Below are positions 1 through 7,858 of a DNA stretch of 41,292 nt, one piece after another (within the stretch, counting starts at the first letter, position 1; each line of letters starts with the position of its first letter). Where the stretch lies: positions 1 to 41,292 of the IMG/VR virus record IMGVR_UViG_3300009163_000073. One strand, given 5' to 3'. This DNA is from a virus. The notes under the pieces are model-generated. The model did no database searches and was not told where the DNA came from. It saw only the letters and a program-made list of their open reading frames with translations. A program made the translations under genes and the position numbers.

Positions 1-1357
1 GTCGCCAAGCAGATAGAGAGATTGCCATCTTGTCAAAACCTGCATCAGCATCAGCAGCGCGGTCATTACGAGTTGAAATGCCTGATGGGTCATACCAAAC
101 AACAATGCGCTCTACGTCGGACTCTGGGAAGCCGTTTGCAAGTAGGTAAGGACGTAGGTAGACAACGGTAAGAGCGTCTGCAATGAGAAGCATAAGAGGC
201 TCGATATGCGTCTTGTAAAGCGTTTCATCAATCTGCAGGGCGTTTGAGTACTTGACGTTAGCAAGACCAGTTACAACGTCCTTAGGCACGTCTACGCCCT
301 GCAGAATGCGTTCCAGTACGCGGTCAGCACGTTGAGCAAGGGCAGGGTCGAAGGAACGCTCAAACTTGAACTGCTTAATCTTGTCGCCAAGTTCTGCAGG
401 TCCACGAATGATGAGTGGAACAACTGCTGATGCGGAATCCTCGTCCTTGATTGGGGTCGTCATCGCGTCAATAAGTTGTTCTTCGAAGTCATCTTGCTGT
501 TCTTCGATAAGGTAGTCAGGGTCTAAGTCTGTATCGTCTGCATATGGATAGTCAGGTGCAGGATTTGCGGCAACGGATAGACCGTCTGGCAAGTAAAGAG
601 CACCAGCGTTAAGGCGTGAGCGTGCTGTTGCACGGAACGTACGGTTGAGAAGCAAAAGTTCGGCGCACATATCAAGAAGACCGCGTAATGATGAATCTGC
701 TTCGTCAGAGAAGCGTGGATGTGAACGCCAGATACGACCAACAAACGCTCCAGCACCAAGTTGCTGAGTTGACTTGTTCCCTGAGTTGTTTCCGTATGCT
801 TGTTCGCGACGACCAATGACGTTGTAGCCGCCCTTAGCGTCGGCTAGTACTTCGTCTACCGACTTAATATCCCATGACTCAGGTGTGCCTACAGCAGGGC
901 GTGAAGGCATCTGTACGAGATAGCATTCGCCAGCAACAGAGAGGTTAAGAGCAGCATCGCGTAGAAGTCCTGCCTGACCACCATAAGCGGAGTCAAGACG
1001 GTTAAGAGCGCGCTCTGCAGCAGATGCGAGACGCTCGTCAATAATGGTTGAAGTGCGAGTTGCTACAGGAGTCTCTGCAGGATTCTCTACAACAGCGGCA
1101 AAGATTCGGATTCGAGAAACAACAGAGGCAACAAGATTGAAAGCGTACTTAAGTTCGCCGATTGCGTCGTAGTATTCCCATGCTTCTTCTTGCCAAGAGG
1201 AAGAACTTGATGAGCGACGATTTTTAAACTGCTCAAATTCGCCTTTGTCGCCAACTTTAATTTGCTGGGCTGCTGCTGTGAGAGGACGATGCGCGATATA
1301 TGGAAGTGACTGTGCAGAATTGACTGCAGAAGAGTCATCACGACTAAAAATACCCAT
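1..1357 (-). CDS. Phage portal protein (3' end beyond window)
   Basis: About 452 residues are visible and the C-terminus lies left of base 1. The reading starts MGIFSRDD and has the features of actinophage portal proteins: an early segment W-EEAWEYYDAIGELKYAFN, a following hydrophobic-Ser-Arg run (VVSVVSRIRI-like), a VAGECYLV segment, and later RILQGVDVPKDVV and IDETLYKTHIEPL, which resemble the portal wing/stem. In the capsid, twelve copies form the ring through which DNA is packaged. It is the last gene in this window of a minus-strand operon, 39 nt downstream of the DUF1360 gene. Family assignment is from recalled sequence resemblance. Confidence 0.75.
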   Translation of the reverse strand, partial: MGIFSRDDSSAVNSAQSLPYIAHRPLTAAAQQIKVGDKGEFEQFKNRRSSSSSSWQEEAWEYYDAIGELKYAFNLVASVVSRIRIFAAVVENPAETPVATRTSTIIDERLASAAERALNRLDSAYGGQAGLLRDAALNLSVAGECYLVQMPSRPAVGTPESWDIKSVDEVLADAKGGYNVIGRREQAYGNNSGNKSTQQLGAGAFVGRIWRSHPRFSDEADSSLRGLLDMCAELLLLNRTFRATARSRLNAGALYLPDGLSVAANPAPDYPYADDTDLDPDYLIEEQQDDFEEQLIDAMTTPIKDEDSASAVVPLIIRGPAELGDKIKQFKFERSFDPALAQRADRVLERILQGVDVPKDVVTGLANVKYSNALQIDETLYKTHIEPLMLLIADALTVVYLRPYLLANGFPESDVERIVVWYDPSGISTRNDRAADADAGFDKMAISLSAWR

Positions 1358-1396
1358 TTACTGGTGTCCTGTCATTAGGTTGCGGAGCATGAGGGG

Positions 1397-1687
1397 TCAG
1401 TCCCTGTTCTCATACGCGGTCAACAGCCCCGCCGTTGCAGAAAGCGCGAGGGCTACTGCAAAAAAGCGGAACGAACTTGCATTAATTGTATACCAAGTTA
1501 CAAAAGCCAATCCGAGCCACACGCTAGAACACCACTCGCAAGTTAATAGGTATCCAGTCTTAGTTGTCTCTGGTGGAAAGCGGTTCCAGATGCGATTTCT
1601 TAGGCTTTGAAATATTTCATCGCGGGTAATAAGCCTTGTAGCACGGTAAGTTGCTAAAGAAAAGATAATAAAATCAAGGATTGTCAT
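1397..1687 (-). CDS. DUF1360-like small membrane protein
   Basis: 96 aa. An N-terminal segment with ATYRATRLITRDEI is followed by GYLLTCEWCSSVWLG and a C-terminal hydrophobic helix (FRFFAVALALSATAGLLTAY). The Thr-Arg-Leu-hydrophobic-Thr-x-Asp start and the Leu-Thr-Cys-x-Trp-Cys-x-Ser motif are the hallmarks of DUF1360, a family common beside terminase/portal genes in actinophages. Role unknown; probably membrane associated. It lies between the portal gene and an unknown gene, 7 nt from the latter. Confidence 0.6.
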   Translation of the reverse strand: MTILDFIIFSLATYRATRLITRDEIFQSLRNRIWNRFPPETTKTGYLLTCEWCSSVWLGLAFVTWYTINASSFRFFAVALALSATAGLLTAYENRD

Positions 1688-1694
1688 AGTAAAT

Positions 1695-2069
1695 CTAATT
1701 TGCTCCTAACATATTGCCAACTGGAGACCAATTCTTCAGTCGGGAACCGCAGCCGCAAGATTTATCTTTTCTAACTGCGATAATTTTGTTCGTAACTGTA
1801 ATAAAACGCGATATTTTTTGCTCGTCAACGGTACGTTGCGTGTAATCTTCGCGGAAAAATAGCACAGGACCAGTAGGAGATTCAACTCCAATAAAAATAG
1901 TTGTCTCAGTTGCAATCACACGAGCAATATCTGCAAAGTGTGAGCCTTTAATAGATGTGGCATGGTGGTGAGAGATGGCATTGATGTCTAAAGAGGGATA
2001 AGTATCGTTTGGAGTGATGTGTACGTTCGCTGGAAAGGTGTCTAAGACTCGCATTGGAAGTTTTCCCAT
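1695..2069 (-). CDS. Hypothetical protein with C-terminal CGCGSRL motif
   Basis: 124 aa from the ATG at 2069; an alternative ATG at 2054 (MRVLDTF) would reduce the overlap with the upstream gene from 28 to 13 nt. The middle part reads as beta strands (TTIFIGVESPTGPVLFF) and the C-terminus has SCGCGSRLKNWSPV, suggesting a small metal-binding or disulfide element. No function recognised. It is in the head-side operon and probably translationally coupled to the gene before it. Confidence 0.6.
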   Translation of the reverse strand: MGKLPMRVLDTFPANVHITPNDTYPSLDINAISHHHATSIKGSHFADIARVIATETTIFIGVESPTGPVLFFREDYTQRTVDEQKISRFITVTNKIIAVRKDKSCGCGSRLKNWSPVGNMLGAN

Positions 2070-2320
2070 CCTAAGATTTCGGTGGCTAGTTTAGTTGTAA
2101 TGATAATTGGGGTATTTTGGCTGGAAATTGGTAGTTTTTCGGTAAGTTCTGCTTCGTTTGTAGCAAAAAGTAGGCTGGCTGGGCTGTGTAGGGCTTGAAT
2201 TTGCTCAATCGGGAAGGCGCGGGGGATGGCGGGGGTGGTATCGGTGGTGATTGTCTGCAGAAGTCGCGCTTGAGGATGGTTTAGAAGCGAGGGATTCTTC
2301 CAAATAAGGCAGTACTTCAT
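2042..2320 (-). CDS. Hypothetical protein
   Basis: 92 aa, starting MKYCLIWKNPSLLNH. No recognised domain; the C-terminal half (PIIITTKLATEILGWENF) looks like a small alpha/beta fold. Its ATG overlaps the stop codon of the upstream HTH gene by 4 nt (ATGA), and its end overlaps the next gene, so the three are probably translated in series from one message. Confidence 0.6.
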   Translation of the reverse strand: MKYCLIWKNPSLLNHPQARLLQTITTDTTPAIPRAFPIEQIQALHSPASLLFATNEAELTEKLPISSQNTPIIITTKLATEILGWENFQCES

Positions 2321-2778
2321 TTGCGTAAGCCTCTTTCTACTCGGCGGAACATTGCTCTGGCAGATACTCCAGTTGCCTTAGCAATCGTATCAACAGGAAC
2401 GCCTTTGAGATAGAGGTCTGTGACTAATTGGGTGAGTTTGTCGTTTGCCTTTTTGTAGGGACTGGCTGGTGGAGTCTTTGAACGGCATCTTTGAGCAAGA
2501 ATAGAAAGACGTTGAAGTTCGGGAATCAGAGATGGCGGAACTTTGGGGGAGAGGGGGCGAATTGTGAATTTTACCGGGGGCGTGGGGATAGGTTCTGGGA
2601 AGGTGTGGGAGGTCTCAACGGATTTAATCCAGTTGTAGACGGTGGACTTGGGGCGAGGTGGGGTGAGTGACGCTCCGAGAGTCGAGAGGGACCAACCCGC
2701 AGTGTGGAGTTGGTGGAGGCGGTCTGGAATAAGGGGTCCGCAGGAGTTGAGGAAGCGGACTTCATCTTCTGGAAGCAT
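2317..2778 (-). CDS. Two-HTH DNA-binding protein
   Basis: 153 aa. There is an N-terminal helix-turn-helix candidate around residues 22-50 (LHTAGWSLSTLGASL...VYNWI) and a second at the C-terminus (LYLKGVPVDTIAKATGVSARAMFRRVERG). The linker is Pro/Lys rich. The same two-HTH plan occurs in the protein at 10866-11459 (GAGWTLQSVAECCGV and DGISVVTLAKVLGVTHAAI), so the two look like diverged relatives. It could be a transcription regulator or a small-terminase-like DNA binder, since it sits at the head of the portal operon. Confidence 0.6.
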   Translation of the reverse strand: MLPEDEVRFLNSCGPLIPDRLHQLHTAGWSLSTLGASLTPPRPKSTVYNWIKSVETSHTFPEPIPTPPVKFTIRPLSPKVPPSLIPELQRLSILAQRCRSKTPPASPYKKANDKLTQLVTDLYLKGVPVDTIAKATGVSARAMFRRVERGLRK

Positions 2779-2782
2779 GTTC

Positions 2783-2902
2783 CTATTGTACAGTGTTTTC
2801 TCTTAAGTGTTTATCTTCGCAGGAGCGTGCAAGAGAAGGAACGACGAATCGTTTTCCGCACCAGTCGCAGTACCAGAGGTATTCATATTTGCTGGAAGAC
2901 AT
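2783..2902 (-). CDS. Zinc-ribbon microprotein (39 aa)
   Basis: Translation from ATG at 2902 gives a 39-residue protein with YCDWCGKRF and a later SCEDKH, a C-x2-C ... C-x3-H pattern that could hold one zinc. A GAAGGAG ribosome site lies about 12 nt upstream. It ends 5 nt before the start of the HTH gene and is the first gene of the left minus-strand operon. Too small for family assignment; the coding call rests on the Cys pattern, the ribosome site and its position. Confidence 0.55.
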   Translation of the reverse strand: MSSSKYEYLWYCDWCGKRFVVPSLARSCEDKHLRENTVQ

Positions 2903-3039
2903 GCCTTAAGTCTACTCCTTCGGAGCCGGGCTATTTCTGAACGATTTAGTAAAAAGAATGAACAGTTACTTTTTTTGGATTTGGTCGCTGAGTCGGCTAC
3001 CCCTACTTTGGGTGTCTTTTGTAATCGTTTCCAAAATTA

Positions 3040-3592
<553 letters not shown>

Positions 3593-3666
3593 CCGCATAG
3601 GACTATGGCTAGGCAATACCGCAAGCACCGCATAACCCAATAACCGCAAGGGGTTACGGCACTAAT

Positions 3667-3695
3667 TTGACATTAGTCAGGTAATCAGGGACAAT
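3667..3695 (+). promoter_or_regulatory. Promoter of the 3750 gene
   Basis: TTGACA, 17-bp spacer, GACAAT. A leader stem-loop, GTTAGC-AAGGG-GCTAAC, follows at 3707-3723. Confidence 0.7.
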
Positions 3696-3749
3696 GATTC
3701 TATGCAGTTAGCAAGGGGCTAACCGCATAACCGCAAAGGGGTACACACT

Positions 3750-3992
3750 ATGTACAAAGATACCGTTCAGCACATTGGCGAAACACTAACCGCATTACAG
3801 ATTCTGTTGCTATCCGTACAGACAGAGTGGGTAGATGTTAAGTCAGATAGTGACCGCACCGCACTAGTGGACATAAACGCAGACATTCGCCAACTGTCGC
3901 AGACACTACTCCGCATTGGTGGGTCAGAGGTCAGAGATAGCCTAGCGTGGCTATCTGACAACAAGACACACTTGAGCGCACCGCTTTCATAA
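3750..3992 (+). CDS. Hypothetical protein, helical
   Basis: 80 aa, mainly helical with a heptad-like pattern (ETLTALQILLLSVQTEWVDVKSDSDRT). Function unknown. It is a stand-alone unit: promoter 3667-3695, 5' stem-loop 3707-3723, AAAGGGGT ribosome site before the ATG, and an intrinsic terminator at 4004-4045 (ACCCCCCT stem, T-rich tail). Confidence 0.65.
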   Translation: MYKDTVQHIGETLTALQILLLSVQTEWVDVKSDSDRTALVDINADIRQLSQTLLRIGGSEVRDSLAWLSDNKTHLSAPLS

Positions 3993-4003
3993 CCGCAAGG
4001 CAG

Positions 4004-4045
4004 TAAGTCACCCCCCTAGCCGTATGGCAGGGGGGTTACTTATTT
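4004..4045 (+). terminator. Intrinsic terminator after the 3750 gene
   Basis: Inverted repeat ACCCCCCT...AGGGGGGT with an inner GCC/GGC stem, followed by TACTTATTT. Confidence 0.75.
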
Positions 4046-4059
4046 GCAACGCCTACCGC

Positions 4060-4160
4060 AAGTGCGTGTGCGTGTGCGTGTGCGTGTGCGTGTGTGTGTG
4101 TGTTGCTTATTTGTGAATGTGAATGTGTGTGTGTGTGTGTGTGAATGTGTGTGTATCCGC
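4060..4160. repeat. Second TG-rich simple-repeat tract
   Basis: (GTGTGC)n passing into (TG)n, with the same TGTTGCTTATTTGTGAATG unit seen in the larger tract at 3040-3592. Non-coding, between two plus-strand units. Confidence 0.8.
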
Positions 4161-4189
4161 AAGCGCGTGAGCAAAAATAAAAATACCAA

Positions 4190-4207
4190 AAACTGAAATT
4201 TTTTATT
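4190..4207 (+). repeat. Dispersed repeat copy R1 (AAACTGAAATTTTTTATT)
   Basis: Full copy upstream of the 4343 gene. A perfect TAGTTGAAATTTCAACTA palindrome follows at 4224-4241. Confidence 0.85.
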
Positions 4208-4223
4208 TTTACCGTAAAAAATT

Positions 4224-4241
4224 TAGTTGAAATTTCAACTA
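4224..4241. repeat. 18-bp palindrome TAGTTGAAATTTCAACTA
   Basis: Perfect inverted repeat about 33 bp upstream of the -35 box of the 4343 gene. Other copies are at 5081-5098, 5887-5904 (one mismatch) and 15670-15687, always next to a dispersed AAACTGAAATTTTTTATT copy. Candidate operator. Confidence 0.75.
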
Positions 4242-4342
4242 CTTTATTGTTACCATTCTGTTATCTGTTCAAGTTGCAACCGTATCTAAAGTACGGTACT
4301 ATCTCACTATGAGGTTGCAAGGGGCAACCACGAAAGGCAAAG

Positions 4343-4528
4343 ATGGCTAAGATTGAAATACCGCAAGGCACTACCTGCCAAGATTGCGAAACCTATCAAG
4401 AAAACTTTTGTGAGATTACAAAATCTTACCCACTAGCGACAAAAAGAATTCATAACTACGGTTATGCACCCGTTGAATTTCTCTGCAACGCTTGCTACTA
4501 CGAAAGGATAGACCAAGCGATAGGCTAA
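4343..4528 (+). CDS. Zinc-finger-like small protein, paralogue of 20573-20764
   Basis: 61 aa with two Cys pairs (CQDC near residue 13 and CNAC near residue 48), which could bind one zinc ion. It aligns end to end with the 63-aa protein at 20573-20764: both share MAK, a GxxCxDCExY block, SYPLAT and FYGYAP/NYGYAP. Function unknown; perhaps a nucleic-acid or partner-binding module. Promoter 4274-4302 (TTGCAA-N17-TACTAT, spacer holding CCGTA/TACGG arms), leader stem-loop 4313-4329, terminator 4540-4569. Confidence 0.75.
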   Translation: MAKIEIPQGTTCQDCETYQENFCEITKSYPLATKRIHNYGYAPVEFLCNACYYERIDQAIG

Positions 4529-4666
4529 CTACCGCAACCAAATAACCCCCTAGCAATAGGGGGTTATTTATTGTTACCATTCCGTTACCAATTCAAGTTG
4601 AAATTGTCAGAGGTATGCAGTATGCTTGAGGTATCAAGCAAGGGGCTTGAGGACAAGGGGCAAGTA

Positions 4667-4957
4667 ATGAAAATTCAGACACTACTCACCGCAGTAACGG
4701 CAACGCCAGAATTCCGTGAGATTATCGTGGCAGAGTATGAAAGTCACACGGAAATTTCAGCGTGGCTATCGCATAACCTAGAACTATCATTCACGGTTGA
4801 GCAACCACATAAGAGCAAGCGTTCCTATTACTCACTAGAACTAAACGCCTACGGCTACGACCACGGTACAGACTACTCAGAGGAACTACTAGGGCAGGGT
4901 AGCCTTCAGCAAGCCCTTGAGGAACTACGCAAGGCGATAAAGGATTACCGCAACTAA
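4667..4957 (+). CDS. Hypothetical protein
   Basis: 96 aa from the ATG at 4667. This start is preferred because a leader stem-loop (TCAAGC-AAGGG-GCTTGA, 4634-4650) and an AAGGGGC ribosome site lie directly before it, as in neighbouring units. Earlier in-frame starts would fall inside the promoter 4598-4626 (TTGAAA-N17-TATGCT). Content: an N-terminal helix (LLTAVTATPEFREIIVAEY) and a Tyr-rich strand region. Function unknown. A stem-loop at 4976-5008 may end the transcript. Confidence 0.65.
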   Translation: MKIQTLLTAVTATPEFREIIVAEYESHTEISAWLSHNLELSFTVEQPHKSKRSYYSLELNAYGYDHGTDYSEELLGQGSLQQALEELRKAIKDYRN

Positions 4958-5045
4958 CCACCACACGCACCACCGCAAGCCCTTGCCACTAGGCAGGGGC
5001 TTGCTTGCGTTAGCAAGGCAACCACCGCGCTACCCGCGCACCCAA

Positions 5046-5063
5046 AAACTGAAATTTTTTATT
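5046..5063 (+). repeat. Dispersed repeat copy R2
   Basis: Full AAACTGAAATTTTTTATT. It is followed by the palindrome at 5081-5098, then GTTATC-N5-GTTACC at 5104-5120, then the promoter of the 5204 gene: the complete upstream array. Confidence 0.85.
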
Positions 5064-5080
5064 TCTACCCGTACAAAATT

Positions 5081-5098
5081 TAGTTGAAATTTCAACTA
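5081..5098. repeat. 18-bp palindrome TAGTTGAAATTTCAACTA
   Basis: Second perfect copy, about 30 bp upstream of the -35 box of the 5204 gene. Confidence 0.75.
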
Positions 5099-5128
5099 TC
5101 GGCGTTATCTAATTGTTACCAATTCAAC

Positions 5129-5157
5129 TTGCACTAATCTAGAAAGTGTGCAATAAT
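5129..5157 (+). promoter_or_regulatory. Promoter with overlapping TTGCAC/GTGCAA inverted repeat
   Basis: TTGCAC-N17-AATAAT. The -35 hexamer TTGCAC has an exact inverted partner GTGCAA at the -10 edge, a possible operator. Directly upstream is the tandem GTTATC/GTTACC box. Confidence 0.65.
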
Positions 5158-5203
5158 CTATGTATGAGGTTAGCAAGGGGCTAACACAGAAAGCGAGAAT
5201 AAA

Positions 5204-5461
5204 GTGAATAACACTCAACCTACCTACCGCGTACTACTAACTAACGATAAGGGCGAGTACGCTATCGCACCTGAAGCCTTTGGCAAGGCTATCGACTGGT
5301 ATGTAATCTACAATACCGAAACTTACGAATTTGCAACTGTCGCTCGTCGTGTGCATTACATTGACGCACTCGCTCAAGCGAAGCGGTGGAATGAGAACTC
5401 ACTCACCGCACCTGACGCACCTATCGTGCTTGAGGGACTACTAGATAACCTGTCCCGATAA
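5204..5461 (+). CDS. Hypothetical protein (GTG start)
   Basis: 85 aa. GTG is the chosen start because the leader stem-loop 5169-5185 and the purine-rich AAAGCGAGAATAAA precede it. The sequence is alpha/beta in character (YRVLLTNDKGEYAIAPEAF...YVIYNTETYEFATVARRV); no family recognised. Single-gene unit with promoter 5129-5157 and terminator 5474-5515. Confidence 0.6.
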   Translation: MNNTQPTYRVLLTNDKGEYAIAPEAFGKAIDWYVIYNTETYEFATVARRVHYIDALAQAKRWNENSLTAPDAPIVLEGLLDNLSR

Positions 5462-5528
5462 GACCCCTAGAGAGAGCCTCTAGCCCGAAAGGGTTAGGGG
5501 CTTTCTTTCTGTCTTTCGGCGTGTCGGC

Positions 5529-5557
5529 TTGACATTCACTAGATAGTGTGAGATACT
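5529..5557 (+). promoter_or_regulatory. Promoter of the 5603 gene
   Basis: TTGACA-N17-GATACT. The spacer contains the palindrome CACTAGATAGTG, and CGTGTCGG abuts the -35 box upstream. Confidence 0.75.
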
Positions 5558-5602
5558 AGTATTACAAGGTTGCAGAGAGCAACCAAAACCGAAGGGGACA
5601 AA

Positions 5603-5767
5603 ATGTCGAACTCAACCGCTACCGCAATCACTATCCTATGCGCTAACATCAAGTGCAATACCGTAATCTCATTCGAAGCACCTACTTGTGGAGAGCCAGA
5701 GTGCCTAGAGTTTTGGGCTAATGGACAGTCTTGGCTAGACTCAATCAAGGCAGAGTATTCCGCCTAA
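5603..5767 (+). CDS. Small Cys-containing protein (54 aa)
   Basis: Starts MSNSTATAITILCANIKCNTVISF and later has CGEPEC, giving four Cys in two pairs, a plausible zinc site. The ATG at 5603 is chosen because the GAAGGGG ribosome site is 6-9 nt upstream and the leader stem-loop (5568-5584) comes before that. Terminator 5789-5826, preceded by a (GA)n run. Function unknown. Confidence 0.65.
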   Translation: MSNSTATAITILCANIKCNTVISFEAPTCGEPECLEFWANGQSWLDSIKAEYSA

Positions 5768-5849
5768 CCGCGAGAGAGAGAGAGAGAGAGAGCCTCACAC
5801 CGTAGGGTGTGGGGCTTTCTTATTTTGTCCAGAATTTCCGGGAATACAA

Positions 5850-5867
5850 AATAAAAAATTTCAGTTT
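5850..5867 (-). repeat. Dispersed repeat copy R3 (reverse)
   Basis: AATAAAAAATTTCAGTTT, followed by the degenerate palindrome at 5887-5904 and the GTTATC-N5-GTTATC box at 5910-5926. Confidence 0.85.
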
Positions 5868-6010
5868 TTCCCCCGCTAGAAAAATTTAGTTGAAAATTCA
5901 ACTATCCGTGTTATCTAATTGTTATCGTTTCGACTTGACATTCATACAAAAACCTGGTTAGATAGTACTACAAGGTTGCAAGGGGCAACCGCAAACCGTA
6001 AGGGGTAGTA

Positions 6011-6163
6011 ATGTCCGAGAAACTACGCAGAATCTTTGAAGCCGCTCGTTACTTAGGCTTAGTAACACTAGGCACTATCGACGATAAAGATGTAAAGACC
6101 GTAACGGTTGAGGTGGACGGTTATGTATTCACCATAGACCGTAACGGTTGGGTATCGTTCTAA
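6011..6163 (+). CDS. Hypothetical protein (50 aa)
   Basis: Starts MSEKLRRIFEAARYLGLV and ends with a strand-rich segment (VTVEVDGYVFTIDRNGWVSF). Function unknown. It is a full unit: promoter 5935-5964 (TTGACA, 17-18 bp, TTAGAT/TAGATA), leader stem-loop GGTTGC-AAGGG-GCAACC at 5974-5990, AAGGGGT ribosome site, and a terminator at 6171-6207 shared with the converging minus-strand gene. Confidence 0.6.
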   Translation: MSEKLRRIFEAARYLGLVTLGTIDDKDVKTVTVEVDGYVFTIDRNGWVSF

Positions 6164-6170
6164 GCCCATA

Positions 6171-6207
6171 GAAAGACCCCCTAGCCGTAGAACTAGGGGG
6201 CTTTCTT
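6171..6207. terminator. Bidirectional terminator
   Basis: AAGACCCCCTAG...CTAGGGGGCTTTC hairpin between converging transcription units, A-rich on the left and T-rich on the right. Confidence 0.75.
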
Positions 6208-6221
6208 ATGTTTGCGATTAG

Positions 6222-6482
6222 TTACTTCTTAGCACCGCGAGCAGTCTTCTTCTCGATTACAGCGAAGACCTCGTCAATCTCATCAGTATCAAGTTTGCCA
6301 TCTTGCAAGAAAGCCCTTGACAAGCCTTCTACGACCGTGGCAACCCCACCGATACCCGCAATCATTACGGCTTTCCACAACTCAACACCAGCGATAGCAC
6401 CAGCACCGATAACGGATAACCCTGAAGCGGCGAATACTGCAACGATACGAAGCAATAACTGACGCAATTTACTTACTGCCAT
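6222..6482 (-). CDS. Holin-like membrane protein
   Basis: 86 aa. Two predicted membrane segments (LLLRIVAVFAASGLSVIGAG around 9-30 and AVMIAGIGGVATVVEGLSRAF around 38-58) are followed by a charged tail ending KKTARGAKK. The size and layout fit a two-segment phage holin, which would permeabilise the inner membrane to release endolysin; no endolysin is seen in this window. A leader stem GGTGTT/AACACC with GGAAGGA in its loop precedes the ATG. Confidence 0.55.
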   Translation of the reverse strand: MAVSKLRQLLLRIVAVFAASGLSVIGAGAIAGVELWKAVMIAGIGGVATVVEGLSRAFLQDGKLDTDEIDEVFAVIEKKTARGAKK

Positions 6483-6563
6483 AGGTGTTGTCCTTCCGAG
6501 TCAAAACACCGCGCTGAAAATACTTCAGCACCTAGCACCTGCAATTTTACTGCAAGCACTAGA

Positions 6564-6580
6564 TGCTGAAATTTTTTATG
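6564..6580 (+). repeat. Dispersed repeat, partial copy R4
   Basis: TGCTGAAATTTTTTATG, lacking the left AAA. Confidence 0.5.
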
Positions 6581-6584
6581 TAGT

Positions 6585-6845
6585 CTAGTTAAACTTAAAG
6601 AAGCCCGTAGACGACGGTGTACTCTCAAAGACTTGTGCAGTTACTGGCTCAACAGCCCACTGTTCTGATACTTCTTCCGTGACCTCAACTGTTTCAATTA
6701 CTTCTTCAGTTACAGGTTCAACGACTGGTTCAGACTTCTTTGTGCGAGTTGGCTTAGCAACTTCTTCTTCAACCGTCAGTTCCACTACTTCTTCAACTAC
6801 TGGTTCTTCAACCGTAGTTTCCGTCAGTTCTGGTTCTAGTTCCAT
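6585..6845 (-). CDS. Acidic Glu/Val/Thr-rich low-complexity protein
   Basis: 86 aa. Residues 1-65 consist of repeating E, V, T and P units with one basic patch (KPTRTKK); the end is STGFFKFN. It is likely intrinsically disordered and strongly acidic, perhaps a binding or DNA-mimic protein, but no family is recognised. The ATG follows AAAGGAT, and an AGTAGTAC/GTACTACT inverted repeat lies just upstream. It belongs to the envelope cluster. Confidence 0.55.
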   Translation of the reverse strand: MELEPELTETTVEEPVVEEVVELTVEEEVAKPTRTKKSEPVVEPVTEEVIETVEVTEEVSEQWAVEPVTAQVFESTPSSTGFFKFN

Positions 6846-6900
6846 TTCAATCCTTTGTTGAGTAGTACCGTACTACTATTTTACGGCAGTATCTCGAAGC

Positions 6901-7059
6901 CTAGTTAGCCCGAAGCGAAAGCAACGAGAAAGCAATAGAGTTCAACGCTAGGCATACGCTAACCGTTGAGTCACCGCCTAACACCGCATTGAGTAGCGAC
7001 ATAGTTCCTGTCACCACCGCACCTACGGCAGTCCATACAACCTTAGACAAGTCAATCAC
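6901..7059 (-). CDS. Small membrane protein (52 aa, GTG start)
   Basis: Starts (M)IDLSKVVWTAVGAVVTG and continues SLLNAVLGGDSTVSVCLALNSI, ending FSLLSLRAN: two short hydrophobic helices around a polar turn. It begins 9 nt after the lipoprotein stop codon, suggesting an operon. It could be a second holin or an antiholin beside the 6222 gene; the start codon and ribosome site are weak. Confidence 0.45.
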   Translation of the reverse strand: MIDLSKVVWTAVGAVVTGTMSLLNAVLGGDSTVSVCLALNSIAFSLLSLRAN

Positions 7060-7067
7060 AACGAAGC

Positions 7068-7511
7068 CTAGTCAGTAATTTGAGAGTAGTATTCAGGGCA
7101 TAGGTTTACTACCGCACCAGCAATCATTGTGGCTAGGAAGCCACGCTCATTGTTAGTTGTGTAGTCACCACTAGAGAGCAGACTCTCCGTAATCTCAGTA
7201 ACGGTAACACCACCGTCAAGTGTGTCGCATACCGTGTGACCTGTTTCGACAATCGCAGAGTCTGAGTTATCTTCAATAATGGAATTATTCATACTATGAA
7301 CATCATCTAGGAAAGCCTGTTCATCAGATGTGAAACCACTTGATGTATCCGTAGCACCACTATCGTAGTTGTCGTCAGCAATAGGGTCAGCAGTTTCTGT
7401 TACCGTCACGGTCGGCGTAGCAGTATCGGTACTTCCACCACCACCGCAACCAGACAACAAGGCAAGTAATGCAATAGCACCAATAACCAGAATTACAGTT
7501 TTCTTTTTCAT
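7068..7511 (-). CDS. DUF732-like lipoprotein
   Basis: 147 aa. A basic N-terminus and hydrophobic helix end in a lipobox LLSGC (Cys about residue 22), so it should be exported and lipid-anchored. A Gly-rich and Thr/Asp-rich linker leads to a C-terminal domain with FLDDVHSM, GHTVCDTLDGG and AGAVVNLCPEYY, the two-Cys pattern of DUF732 proteins typical of mycobacteria and relatives. A phage-encoded lipoprotein could act in superinfection exclusion, but that is inference. AAGGAAGAAG ribosome site; repeat copy R5 lies in the upstream region. Confidence 0.65.
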   Translation of the reverse strand: MKKKTVILVIGAIALLALLSGCGGGGSTDTATPTVTVTETADPIADDNYDSGATDTSSGFTSDEQAFLDDVHSMNNSIIEDNSDSAIVETGHTVCDTLDGGVTVTEITESLLSSGDYTTNNERGFLATMIAGAVVNLCPEYYSQITD

Positions 7512-7549
7512 TTTGTTTTCTTCTTCCTTCAGTAAATTTTTGCGTCTAC

Positions 7550-7568
7550 AAAAAAAATTTCAGTTTTA
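7550..7568 (-). repeat. Dispersed repeat copy R5
   Basis: AAAAAAATTTCAGTTTTAT upstream of the lipoprotein gene. Confidence 0.7.
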
Positions 7569-7604
7569 TTAGTGTACCGCAAAAAAGCAACACTTGCCCT
7601 ACCC

Positions 7605-7763
7605 CTAGTTGGGGTAGAGCAAGTCTTTGCAACCTTGTGACATCTTGTCCACGCTTACTTTGCACTCCGCAGGTGTCGTAGCATTGTCCACAAGGGCGTA
7701 CGCACCAACGAGTAGCAGTCCGATAACTATGTTTCGTACAATCTTTCCGCGTCGTGTAAGCAT
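7605..7763 (-). CDS. Small membrane protein with two-Cys tail (52 aa)
   Basis: Starts MLTRRGKIVRNIVIGLLLVGAY: a basic N-terminus and one membrane helix, then a short outer part with CKVSVDKMSQGC. It could be a signal-anchored envelope protein. AAAAGGAGAAT ribosome site, promoter 7804-7832 (TTGACA-N17-TATTCT). Its stop codon lies inside the loop of a strong terminator stem at 7590-7628. Confidence 0.6.
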   Translation of the reverse strand: MLTRRGKIVRNIVIGLLLVGAYALVDNATTPAECKVSVDKMSQGCKDLLYPN

Positions 7764-7858
7764 TTCATTCTCCTTTTTGTTACCGCGTTGTTGCGATAAG
7801 TAAAGAATACCCTATTAGACCTATCTTGTCAAGTCCAACGCCTTTCGGCGTGTCGCTC

